Positions 11,851 to 21,181 of a stretch of DNA of 64,000 nucleotides are shown piece by piece (within the stretch, counting starts at the first letter, position 1; every line of letters begins with the position of its first letter). The DNA comes from Ochotona curzoniae. Taxonomy: Eukaryota > Chordata > Mammalia > Lagomorpha > Ochotonidae. The translations under genes and the position numbers were made by a program. Under the pieces are notes generated by a model. It ran no database searches, was not told the origin of the DNA, and saw nothing but the letters and a program-made list of their open reading frames with translations. The stretch covers positions 4,586,001 through 4,650,000 of the forward strand of contig NW_024464918.1 in the NCBI RefSeq assembly GCF_017591425.1, written 5' to 3'.

Positions 11851-13320
11851 ACATAATATTAGAGAACTCACTCATCTCACTCATGAGTCCTGGGAGAACT
11901 TCAGGCACAAAAGAAAGTCACTGTTTCTCTTCAACCCAGGGAAAGCTGGACACGCTGCTGCTCACCAATGCTTCTTCATACATAAAGAGATGGTGGCAGT
12001 TGCCACAATTCTTAGTTCTGTACTTTTACCTAGATGTGTTGTCAGTCAGCTGTGCCCAATTGCTCAGACTTTGAGTACAGGCACATATGTTTCAGTGGTA
12101 AGACTGTAGCATGAGAATGAAATTAATAGGATCAACAGTGAGGCATGGAAATGTTATCCATGTTTTTCTGGTTAGTGATTATCTATTTTTTAAGATGTGA
12201 GATCCAAATTAACTTATAACTCATGCACAGCATATGATAAATATTCCTTCTAAACAAGACTGGGGATTCTTCATGTAACCAAGTTAGATGGACTTGATGA
12301 ATCTGCCCAAGAGCATGTGTACAACGGCACTCTGTTCAAAGCTGTGACTGACACTCAGCAGACACCGCCTGGCCAGACGGCTGCTTCCTGGGCTTATGTT
12401 CACGCTAACATAAGTCAGATGGATCTGGCAGAACGCTAACTCGGCTTTGGAAGGAACAGGTGGACAAAAGCATCCATGCATAAAGGACTGAGGATCCATG
12501 GGAGAATACTCGTCCTGAGGGCAAGGGGAGCCAGGCTCCATCGCTCCATGCAGCAACCACGCTTTGGCCCTGCAAGGGAGGGAGTCTGGGTCTGAGTATC
12601 ACACAACAGCCACACTGCCTCTGCCTGTGTCTCTAGCTCAGCCTCAGTGCCATGAAACCAAGGCTGTGGCAGGGAGAGAGGAGGATATTGTCAGGAAGTA
12701 CTAGGAAGTATTGCTAAAGTAACACAGAACCCAAAGCTTCAGTGTGCAGCAATGTCCCACAGCGATGTCTCCCACATCAAAGAGGGCACTGGCTCCTGAA
12801 GAGCTCTGCTAAGATGGTACCAGTGCTCCTGCAAGTAGCTGAAACAGCATCAATGGATTATACAAAATGGCAAGGTTCAATAGAAAAGCAGAGGAGTTCC
12901 TGGCAAGAGGTGGCAAGTAGGTACAGATGAAGTAGTGTTACTCACTGGACTGGATGGTTCCCAGGCCAAAGGGGTGGTGGTCAACAGCAGATAACATGCT
13001 GTGACTGAACTTGGCTGTGACTACAGGAAGAACTGCCCCTACACCTTGCCCTGACTGCCCCTATACCTTGTCCTGGTTCCTCCAGGAATGATGTTTAGGG
13101 ACTTTGAAGAAGGTTGTAGCAATGAAATAAGGAGAAAAGGAAATTTAGTGCATTACTGTAACCGCAACAGCAGAAGCTGTGCTGTCTCAGGCCTGAGGAA
13201 AACACATCACATCACAGCAGCTGAAGCCAGCAGTGTGTGCCACAGCACGGCTCTGAGACCTGGATGCAGGACCTCGAACTGTAAAAGCAGGGAGGAAGCT
13301 TCCTGAGATCTCGTTTGAAG
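11851..13320. other. Unassigned sequence
   Basis: No recognised transposon is seen apart from the small tandem duplication at 13032-13075. Frames of up to 110 codons are present on both strands without identifiable domains. Confidence 0.3.
13032..13075 (+). repeat. 22-bp tandem duplication, two copies
   Basis: Copies at 13032-13053 and 13054-13075 both begin actgccccta and differ at two positions, each C in the first and T in the second. It is a small local duplication. Confidence 0.85.
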
Positions 13321-13510
13321 ATGATTTCCTGGACACAACATCAAAAGTACTGGCAAAAACGAAGTAGACTGCCTCAACACGCCTTCCACAAGTCAAAGGA
13401 CACAATTGATAGAGTGAAAAAATATCTTGCAGAAAGGGTAAAAATATTTGCAAATTGCATATCTGACAAAAGAGTGATGTCACATCACTAATTATTAGGG
13501 AAATGTCAAA
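13321..13510 (+). mobile_element. L1M ORF2 fragment with internal deletion
   Basis: 13321-13475 matches the late ORF2 region of old L1 (agtcaaaggacacaattg, gtaaaaatatttgcaaattg, catatctgac). At 13484 it jumps to cactaattattagggaaatg, a motif that lies further downstream in L1, so an internal piece has been lost. Confidence 0.75.
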
Positions 13511-14124
13511 GAGAGGGGAAGACATGGAGGCTGTTTACAAGATAGACAGTTACAGCTGCTAACAGGTTCTAGAGACCTTTTGTACCATCTAGTACCTACA
13601 ATTAACAGTACAGTTTGCACATTTAAACAATTAGCTAGAGGACAAAGCTTACACTGATACACCATTACTGGGGTTTGGGTGTGGTCCAGCGCCCTCAAGG
13701 TCCACTGTGATTGGAGGAGGCTTGTTACAAAGGGTGTTGCTGCTGGAAAGTTCTGTGGAACCGCTAAGAAGTGGGGGCTAGTATAAGGCCCTTGGAACAT
13801 TAGCGGTGTGCTCTCAGGAAGACAGCTGTCAAGTTATCTTTCAGTTTCTCACAAGAGTATTACTAAGATTAAATCCTGGCCCCTCCCCTATTTTCCCTAC
13901 TTTTTGGTTCGAAATGTGACTGCAACACAGCATCTTGCCATTGCTAACTGCCATTCACCAAGGGGCCCTCACCAGAACTGAGTAAAAACAGGTATCGTGC
14001 CCTTGAACAGCCAAGCACATTTCTTTTCTTCAAAAGAAGGCTCCATCAGGAATTTCATTATAGTAACAGCTGACAACTATAACCACCCAAAGCACATTTA
14101 AAGAAAAGAATACTTTTGTACATA
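13511..14124. other. Unassigned sequence
   Basis: I recognise no element between the neighbouring L1 pieces. The 101-codon frame at 13495-13800 (-) has no domain. Confidence 0.3.
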
Positions 14125-14231
14125 GCATTTTTTACATTGACTACGATAATGACATATTGGTACAAATCCATCAAATTTTATACATTAAATATAGGGCATT
14201 ATTTATAAATCAATTATGCCTCAGTAAGTAA
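14125..14231 (+). mobile_element. Old L1 3' UTR end
   Basis: The text aaatccatcaaattttatac followed by caattatgcctcagtaag resembles the last bases of L1MB/MC-type 3' untranslated regions. It abuts the next L1 copy. Confidence 0.5.
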
Positions 14232-14235
14232 AGAT

Positions 14236-14940
14236 GAGGGAAAAACCTATGCTATCACCCCACTCTCAATAGGATGGCTACTATACTTTTTTTTTTCTAA
14301 AGCTAAACAAAAGGGCAATTAAAAAGTGCTGATGAGGATGTGAAATCAGAATCCTTGTATATTGCTGGTGGGGATTAAAATGGTACTGCAGCTATGACAA
14401 AGAGTGATGGGCCCTTGATATATTAAAAATGGAATCAGTCTACGATTCAGCAATTCCACTTCTGGAGTATGTCAAAAGGTGTTGAAAGCAATGTCTCAAA
14501 GAGATATTTGTACAACCTTGCTCATGACAGTATTACATAAACCAGCTAAGTGTCCATCAACAGATGGATAAATAAAATGCGCTGCATGCATACATTGGAA
14601 CAGTATTTAGCCTTCACAGGTGCACAAATCCACACATACACACACACCAGGGATGACTCTCAAGTACCTTACACAAGAGAAAATCCGTATGTGTCCATGT
14701 AAGGTACATATCTAGGGTATTCAAAGTCTTAGAGCCTGACAGAGGACTAGGGATTGCCAGGGTCTGGGAAAAGTAGAATGAGTACATAAGGAATACAGTT
14801 TTAAATATTGAAGATGAAGGAACTCTGGATATCAGTAAACACAATAATGGAAATACAATTAACAAAATTGAATGGGACAGTTAAGCATGCTTAAGACAAT
14901 AAATTTTATCTTCTGCATATTTTATCACATTAAAAAATTG
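14236..14940 (+). mobile_element. L1M relic, ORF2 end to 3' UTR
   Basis: The succession ctctcaataggatggctac, gattcagcaattccacttct, agtgtccatcaacagatgga and attgccagggtctggg is that of old L1M elements read in sense. It ends near 14940 in tttatcacattaaaaaattg. It has many stops and is not coding. Confidence 0.9.
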
Positions 14941-14945
14941 GATGT

Positions 14946-15320
14946 GTGCCAGAACGAGGCACACTGTGCATAGCAAGCCAGCATCTGGCTGGTTTTCTGC
15001 ATAGCCACTGCAGGTCAAGGTGGTGGCCATCAGCTCTAGCTCACTTCCCCCAGCCTTGTCACGAATGCCTTGTCACGAATGCCAGGGATCTGCATGTGCG
15101 CATGTGGGCAGATCCAAGCTTTATTTCTTCAGTTTTCCAGTGCAGGAGACGAACAAGTCTGGACATATTCTTGGGCGTCAGAACAGCGAAGCTGCTGATC
15201 AACCTGCAGCGCACAGACAGCCCCCAACAACAGAAACTGATGCAGTCCAGCAAGCCCACCCTGCCGAAGCAGACAGAGCAAGCCCGTTCCTCCTGCTGGG
15301 ACAGAAATCCCACCAGGTGA
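14946..15320 (+). CDS. Open frame with candidate internal exon 15141-15316
   Basis: A 124-codon frame begins directly after the L1 end. Inside it, 15141-15316 has exon-like borders: a pyrimidine-rich acceptor (tttatttcttcagttttccag region, AG at 15139-15140) and a donor CACCAG|gtgaaa with GT at 15317. In the frame that starts TGC AGG AGA most third codon positions are G or C, and the predicted peptide is hydrophilic with a QQQKLMQSSKPTLPKQTEQA core. A second frame is also open through most of the segment, which weakens the case. I do not recognise the protein. It could equally be a chance frame in intronic DNA. No neighbouring exon is identified. Confidence 0.2.
   Translation: MPERGTLCIASQHLAGFLHSHCRSRWWPSALAHFPQPCHECLVTNARDLHVRMWADPSFISSVFQCRRRTSLDIFLGVRTAKLLINLQRTDSPQQQKLMQSSKPTLPKQTEQARSSCWDRNPTR
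15054..15081 (+). repeat. 14-bp tandem duplication, two copies
   Basis: The unit ccttgtcacgaatg occurs twice in perfect copies just upstream of the candidate exon. Fourteen is not a multiple of three, so the duplication would shift a frame that crossed it. Confidence 0.9.
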
Positions 15321-16024
15321 AAGGAAACTGACTGCATCTTTGCAGGCAGAGATGGTGAGTAACTACAAAGAATCAATTCTTTCTGTCCTTTTCCCATGAG
15401 TGCTCAGGCCAGATTTTCATGCAGCCCTGGAAAGATGTCACCCAGAATCTGTCTTATTTTGTCCCTAGTGACAATGCCCAGCTTCAGCTTTTTTTTTTCT
15501 TTCTTTTTTTGCTGGAGAGTTGCAGCCTTAGAAGAACAGAAACCAAACTGTCCTCTCTGACAGATGTGCAGTGACTGTCCTGGTCCTGTGTGACATCATT
15601 CTCCACATACTCAGATTGTCTCTTTCCACAGTCAGCACTGTGGCCCGGATGTAGCCTGCTTCCATCTGCTGTCCTCCTGCCAACCTGTTGCCAGGGGTAA
15701 ACCACAGCTAGCCTCGGAGTGATTTTCCAGAAGGAAGCTGGGATGAAACATGTGAGAATTTGATTCACAACAAGTATTCGTGTCACAAGACAAACATGCT
15801 GGCCAAGGGGTGGCGTCTCAACATCGGATGATTCAATCAAGAAGGTGATGAAATTCCTGCTCTTTGGAAGCTCATGATTACTGAAAACTAGTGAATGTGT
15901 CCACCACGGAATAAATTCTTCTCCAAGTGACAACTCAGGAATCAGGACCATAAATAATGGGCCACATTCCTTGTCTCTGCCAAGAGGTAATGGCAAGTGC
16001 AGTCAGTTATGTTAATTAAAATTA
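15321..16024. other. Unassigned sequence, 170-codon frame on -
   Basis: A frame of 170 codons runs on - from 15996 to 15484 and ends in a lysine-rich tail encoded by the T-rich stretch 15488-15509. I recognise no domain. The text has a repeat-like feel but I could not assign a family. Confidence 0.3.
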
Positions 16025-16115
16025 CATACCTCTAGACTCATAAAGCTGGGAGGTAAGTACTGGCAATCCCCATTCTTAATGAAGCATGGAGGCCCAGAGA
16101 GAGGGATTTGCTGGA
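16025..16115 (-). mobile_element. MIR SINE fragment
   Basis: The text gctgggaggtaagtactggc, ccccattcttaatgaagc and gaggcccagagagagg matches antisense MIR. Confidence 0.5.
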
Positions 16116-16373
16116 CTGCCACAAAATTGGTTGATGGCCAGGGGGCTTTCCATCGTAGAGCGGTAGGCCACTGTCCTCTGCTGAGTGAATTCTTGCCCTG
16201 TTATACTGTTTACAAGGCCCCGGGGAGTGACCAATGGCCAGGAAAGGTGCACCCCACTGACCAGCCTGAGTAAACTACAAGTGCAGCAAAGTTACAGGCA
16301 ATGCTTTCCCCTCTGGAAGATCGCGGGGGCACAAAAGCTTCTCTGCAACATTTTGTTATAAAAATTTTAAACA

Positions 16374-17002
16374 CAGAGTTAGTCCTACCTTATCCATGGG
16401 GGAAAATTTAAGATCTTCACTAGGTACCTGAGACCAAACAACCTTTATGCCTATGTACCTGTAATAAATTAAACTGAACAATTAAGTACAGTAAGAGATT
16501 AGGAGCAAAAATAATAAAATAGAACTGTTTCTTTCTTCATAATTTCATACACAGAATTAATGTCTACTGTAGGGCTTAGTGGTGTCAGTTTACAAACTTT
16601 TCCTTTTCTTCCCCAGTTGAGAGTTGAGATTCTCACTGAATTCTCACTCAAAAAAGGCACTGCATGGTTTTTCTTGGCATTTCCAAATGGCCAGTATCAC
16701 CACTCTGGCACTTTGGGGTCCTGCCTAAGTAAAAGAAGCATGATTGAAGCAAACCAATGCAGCAACAGTGAATCTGATGCCTGGGAAGGCTTCTAGGTCC
16801 AGAGGCAGGTGTCCACTGTATGAATATGCTGGAAAAAGGATGATGCATGCCCAGTGTGCAATGGAGCAGGAGTGCAGAAGCTTAAGTTATGCTACCCAGA
16901 ATGACATGCAACATGTATATTCTTGAGATTGTCCATGAAATGCTTTCAAATTGAGGTTGACTGAAATCATGGAAAACAAAATCACAGCTAGAGGGAGACT
17001 AA
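16374..17002 (+). mobile_element. Tigger-type DNA transposon (TcMar), nearly full-length non-autonomous copy
   Basis: The left end (agttagtcctaccttatcca, then tgggggaaaa) and right end (gaggttgactgaaatcatgg, then ctagagggagact) match the two ends of a Tigger family whose termini read roughly agtccccccttatcc. Internal text such as taagtacagtaagagattag and aataataaaatagaac agrees. At about 630 bp it is far too short to hold a transposase, so it was moved in trans. The terminal repeats have decayed. Confidence 0.75.
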
Positions 17003-17014
17003 AGGTGCATATCT

Positions 17015-17308
17015 GAAAAAATTTATTATTTGAAGGACAAATTTAAAGCAGAGATCAATCGATTGATTGATTCTCCATCTGGCAGTTCATTCCCTAAATG
17101 GCTACAGCAGCTGGGGCTAGATGGGCCAAAATTAAGAGCCTAGGATTCCATCCAGGGCGCCCGTGTGGAGCACCTGGGCCATTTCACACTGTCTCCCCAG
17201 GTACATCAGCAGAGAGCTAGATCAGAAATGGAGCAGCCTAGACATGAACAGGAACTTACGTGGGATACTGACAGCACAGATGGCAGTTTAACGCCTTGCT
17301 GCACAATG
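17015..17308 (-). mobile_element. C-SINE, full-length but diverged
   Basis: From the tail side it reads aaaaaatttattatttg, ggcagttcattccctaaatg, ggctacagcagctgggg, cagagagctagatcag and ends near the head at acgccttgctgc. It inserted directly beside the Tigger element. The sequence tcgattgattgattct at 17059 is a local expansion. Confidence 0.8.
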
Positions 17309-17835
17309 TAGGTACAGACCATGTTGACACTTCCTTCCATTCACCTTGTTAATAAAGATGGGAATCTCACACTAGGATTGTGAAGATGGCCAAACCATGC
17401 AACAACTTACAGTAGAGTTGAGATGTGTCATTCCTGTATGCTCACAACCAAAAGGCGGTGGGCACCATAGGCCATACAGAGTCACTTGGGGGTTGGTTCT
17501 TCATATAACCAAGTGAATGACATGGGCTGCAGGAGATTGGCTCTGTTCATTCTATCAACAAAGTGAGGAGGCATCTCTCAGCTCCTACAGGAGAGGGGAG
17601 GGGATGTGACTGACTTGGTTGAATAATTAATGGACTGGCGGGGAATTAGAAACCACAATCCAGGGATAAGCAGGAACTGGTATGTGGTGCCTTGGAGTAA
17701 GTATCAGATGGTAAAGGGGTCCTATCCAACAGAACATAGTGGCAGGGGCCTTGTCTCAGCAGATACAAAGGAAGCACAAAATGTTCAGCCTTACTTTCAG
17801 AACTTGCATAGCCAAGCTGATAAAATTTGGCAGTG
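17309..17835. other. Unassigned sequence
   Basis: I see no repeat family or exon. A weak echo of 12270 (ttcttcatgtaaccaag) occurs at 17499 (ttcttcatataaccaag). Confidence 0.3.
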
Positions 17836-17836
17836 A

Positions 17837-17878
17837 ATGTGTGTGTGTAATATATATATATATACACACACACACATT
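17837..17878. repeat. (TG)n(TA)n(CA)n self-complementary microsatellite
   Basis: A TG run, a TA run and a CA run follow each other, so the block is nearly its own reverse complement with one extra A at the TG/TA junction. It can fold into a hairpin of about 20 bp. Confidence 0.9.
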
Positions 17879-18614
17879 TATCTCACCACCTACACTCTAG
17901 CACTGACACTGTACTTGCTGTATCACCCACTTGACGTGGGAAGATGTCCCTGTGATTTTCAGGTCACTATGATAAAATTATCATGGCTGGCATTCCCACT
18001 CCTGATCCCTTGAATTTTCCATTACTTCCCCGTAAAGAGCACAGAAGCAGGTGGTACTGAAGCCCCCTTGCTCCCCTTTGAATAGTTAACTAAGCTGTAC
18101 ACCCAGTACAACTCCCTCTGTCTCCTGATAGTATCAAAGGATGGCTTGAACATTGTTAAGAGAACTTTTTGTTTTGGGGCTGTCCTTGGAGGTCTTTCCA
18201 TGTTTTGGGTTTTCATTCTTTTTCTCTTGAGCTTGCTGTACTTTCCTCTGCTTTGAATAAATGTTTCCCCGAACAACTTTATGCCTTCACTTGATTCATT
18301 TGTGCATGGGGGGAAGAATCTGGAATAAACCTTGCCAGAGACCAGGCTGCCTGGTATCACAACGCATTTATCCATGTATCAATCCCTCTTTCCATCCGCA
18401 GATCCATAGATTTTGAGTTTCAAAGTTGACTGAAAGACTGCACTACACTTGGCCCTAAACATGTCAGTAACTTACTGTGGCTTGGCTACATTAATTCACA
18501 TGCCAAACCTTCCAAAGTGTGACTCTATTGAGAAGTGGTGGGACTCTGAAGACTCAGGGGCTATCGGGAGGCTGTGACAATCATCTTACCTCCTCTTATC
18601 CCCACCACTTCCAA
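17879..18614. other. Unassigned sequence
   Basis: I recognise no element. The 117-codon frame on - at 18022-18375 has basic stretches but no recognised domain. Confidence 0.3.
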
Positions 18615-18676
18615 GTTTCTGTAACCACCATTCTACTCTCTGCTTCTGATAATGGGATGGTCTTAGGCTCCACATA

Positions 18677-18784
18677 GAGGGATATTTCAAAAGATTTGTG
18701 GAAAATGGAATGATGAGTTTTAAAAGATTTTAAAACTGCAAATTTTAAAAGAATATGCATATTTTGCGATGGTATGCATAATCC
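18677..18784 (+). mobile_element. Mariner-like MITE fragment inside L1
   Basis: The text gggatatttcaaaagatttg, tggaaaatggaatgatg and gcatattttgcgatgg resembles a small mariner-derived element whose ends read ttcaaaaagttcatgg. L1 sequence is continuous on both sides (ccacata before, aagtgag after). The right terminal repeat is not recognisable, so the copy is partial. Confidence 0.5.
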
Positions 18785-19246
18785 TAATACAAGTGAGAAT
18801 ATCTGGATTTTGTCATTAAGTGCCTGATGTATTTCACACAGAATAATGTTCTCCAATACACCTATGCTATTGTAAATTTCCTTCTATTTACGTCTGAATA
18901 GTATTCATTTGTGTATATACACCACTCATCCTCTGACACTGAATACTACTTGGCTACTTGGACATGGCTGTAATCACACTTATCCTCCATTGGCTGACTT
19001 CATCTCTTTTGGAGAAATGACCCAAAGTGGGATTACAGGCTCATACAGAAGCTCTATTTGTAGTGTTTGGAAGAACCACTGCAATGTTTTCCATAATAGC
19101 TCTACTAATTTACATGCTCACCAGAAACATACTAGGACTGCCTTTTCCCCACAATATCTTCACACTTGTTCCCATCTGTCTTGTCTTTTCTTTTTTTGTT
19201 TTTAACAAAAGCGATCCTGCCGAGTATGATATACTAACCCATGGTT

Positions 19247-19308
19247 TTAGTTTGCATTTGCTGTGCTTGCTTCGGCAGCACATATGCTAAAATTAGTTTG
19301 CATTTGCT
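19247..19308 (+). pseudogene. Tailless U6 snRNA retropseudogene with 16-bp target-site duplication
   Basis: 19263-19294 matches the first 32 bases of U6 spliceosomal RNA with two differences: C to T at U6 position 6 and A to G at position 24. It stops after the AAAATT of U6 and has no poly-A tail. The 16-bp sequence ttagtttgcatttgct flanks it on both sides, at 19247-19262 and 19293-19308, with two bases shared with U6 at the right junction. The host is an antisense L1M. The structure fits L1-driven insertion of a 3'-truncated RNA, the class known as tailless retropseudogenes. Confidence 0.9.
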
Positions 19309-19424
19309 TAATGGTTAGCAATGGTGGGTCATTTCTTCATGCACGTGTTACCCACTGGTACATGTTTGGTCATGTAAGGTTTCTTTGGATGGCAACTCAT
19401 TTTCCAAGTTCACCTGGCAACATA

Positions 19425-19735
19425 TTTTTCAGGTTCTCCACATGGCTGCATGTATTAGCAGTGTTCTTTTGCTGACTAGTATCGCACAGTATAAACACAC
19501 CACAATGTGTTTATACATTCTTCTACTGGTAGGTACTTAGATTGCTGGAAACATTTGATTATAAACATTTTTCACTTGTTTTGGGTAAAGGCCAAGAGGG
19601 TACAGTATATTCAGCTCCATAAGAAAATGCCAACTTTTTTCCCCCAAAGTAATGGCTGTCCTATTTTACACTTCCACCAGCAATGGATGAGAACTCCTGT
19701 AGATCCAGATTCTTACCAAGGATGAGTGTTGTGAA
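19425..19735 (-). mobile_element. Second L1 relic (L1ME-like)
   Basis: Antisense markers on + are ttctactggtaggtacttag, ggtaaaggccaagagggta, cacttccaccagcaatgga and gagaactcctgtagatcc. These repeat the order already passed in the neighbouring L1, so this is a separate copy in the same orientation. Confidence 0.8.
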
Positions 19736-20660
19736 TATTTTCAGAAATTGTTTTGAAATCAAGTTGAAAAATTGAAAACATGCATGTGGAAGAGGGCAGG
19801 AACAGCAGGGGTCATAACAGCGTGTGTAGAATGCTGCTCCAAGATTGTCAGCTTGTCGTAATTTTCTAGGTCAAAGCCAGGGTGGCACTGCTCTTTTCTC
19901 TGACATTTAAGAACTGTGATGTCCCTAGGCCCTAGTGAAAGCGTGTGAGAAATGAGTAATGGGAAGCCACCGACTTAGGAGCCCTGCCTGTCATGGGCTG
20001 CAATTAGGCTTCCCAACACTTCCTGCACCTGCTAGCCACTCAAGGGTGCTTTGTGTCATGACCACTTAGTGTCATTCTCCAGATCTGTGAGTCAGGTTCA
20101 TCCTGTAGGGACCCAGAGAAAACAGGGCACAAACACAACCTCTCAGCTCCCTGCAGGGGATGTGAGTCGAACCACAAGTTGGCTTGCTCTATCAATGTGT
20201 AGCCATTTGTTGTAACGGGTCCAAATGCACACTGGCCCCTTCTACTTTCCCAAAAGCTGTGGAAGGGGATTTGAGAATGAAGTAGTTGACAGAGTGGAGG
20301 GGCCACTGAAAAAAGGGCAGTCTCTTAGTCCTTTCCTCCATCAGAAAGAAGCACAGGTTAGGATTTCATCGCTGATCAGTGATGAACAAGACAGGTGAAA
20401 AGAGCGTAGGCACTTAAAGAATGAGGGTCCTCTTGCTCTGATCCATGGCTCCACTGATGGTGTTCCCTGGGCAAGGGCAGAGGGAGGGCGTTACAGACGT
20501 GTGCTCTGTGCTTCCTAAGCACTAAGACGAGCAGCAATAAGGCCAGATTAGCTATAACATCTGCTCTCAGAGGATGTGTGTATAGCATGGATGGGGGTGA
20601 GGGGCATCATGACACCATGGGTAAAGTCACTACTTGTGACACTGACATCCTATATTGGGA
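19736..20660. other. Unassigned sequence
   Basis: I see no recognised repeat or exon in this 0.9 kb. Confidence 0.3.
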
Positions 20661-20937
20661 TTTTAAAAAAAGATTTGTTTATTTTTATTGGAAAGCTAAT
20701 TTACAAAGAGAAAGAGCCTCCATCCACTGGTTCACTGCCTAGTTGGCCACAACAGCCAGAGCAGAGCCAATCTGAAGCCAGGAGCCATGAGCTTCCTCCA
20801 GGTCACCCATGTAATTGCAGGGTCTCAAGGCTTTGGACTACCCTTACTGCCTTCCCAGGTCACAGGCAGGAAGCTGGATGGAAAGTAGGGCAGCTAGGGA
20901 TCCCTACGCATATGAGGTGAGTCATCATGCTGGACCC
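20661..20937 (-). mobile_element. C-SINE, left half of a head-to-head pair
   Basis: From the tail it reads aaaaaaagatttgtttattt, ggttcactgcctagttggcc, tctcaaggctttggac, cttcccaggtcacaggc, and ends at the head in atgctggaccc. Part of the tRNA-like head is deleted (the usual gcgccgg text is replaced by gtgagtcatc). Confidence 0.85.
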
Positions 20938-20940
20938 CTA

Positions 20941-21181
20941 TCACATATTGGATGGCTGGTTGTTTTGCGTCTAAACCAGCTTCTTGATAATATGCCTGGC
21001 ATATTAGCAGTAATAGATGGCCCAGTGGCAGACCAAGATAGAGCTCCCAGCTCCTGCCTTTGGTTTGGCCCAACCCTAGCTGTTGTGACCACCTGTGGGG
21101 TGGACATGTGGTTGGAAGAGCTCTCCTTCTTTGGATATTCCCTTCCGACTCTCTCACTTCATTTTTCAAACAAATCTCCTG
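20941..21181 (+). mobile_element. C-SINE, right half of a head-to-head pair
   Basis: It begins at the atcacatattgg block and lacks the first 50 or so bases with the A box. Then come gtctaaaccagcttcttg, agatggcccagtgg, ctcccagctcctgcc and a caaacaaatct tail. It lies within 4 bp of the head of an opposite SINE. Confidence 0.8.

Larger units (their letters stand above)
18615..19420 (-). mobile_element. L1M relic carrying two nested insertions
   Basis: Read on the - strand this is an old L1 3' region. On + the antisense markers are ctgtaaccaccattctact, aatacaagtgagaatatc, gaatagtattcatttgtgta, gtgggattacaggctca and ctactaatttacatgctcac. It is interrupted by a mariner-like fragment at 18677-18784 and by a U6 snRNA piece at 19263-19294. 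Both insertions must be younger than this L1. Confidence 0.9.

Noticed and set aside
15484..15996. 170-codon frame on - as a gene
   Set aside because: No domain or codon signature supports it, and its lysine-rich end comes from a T-rich tract.
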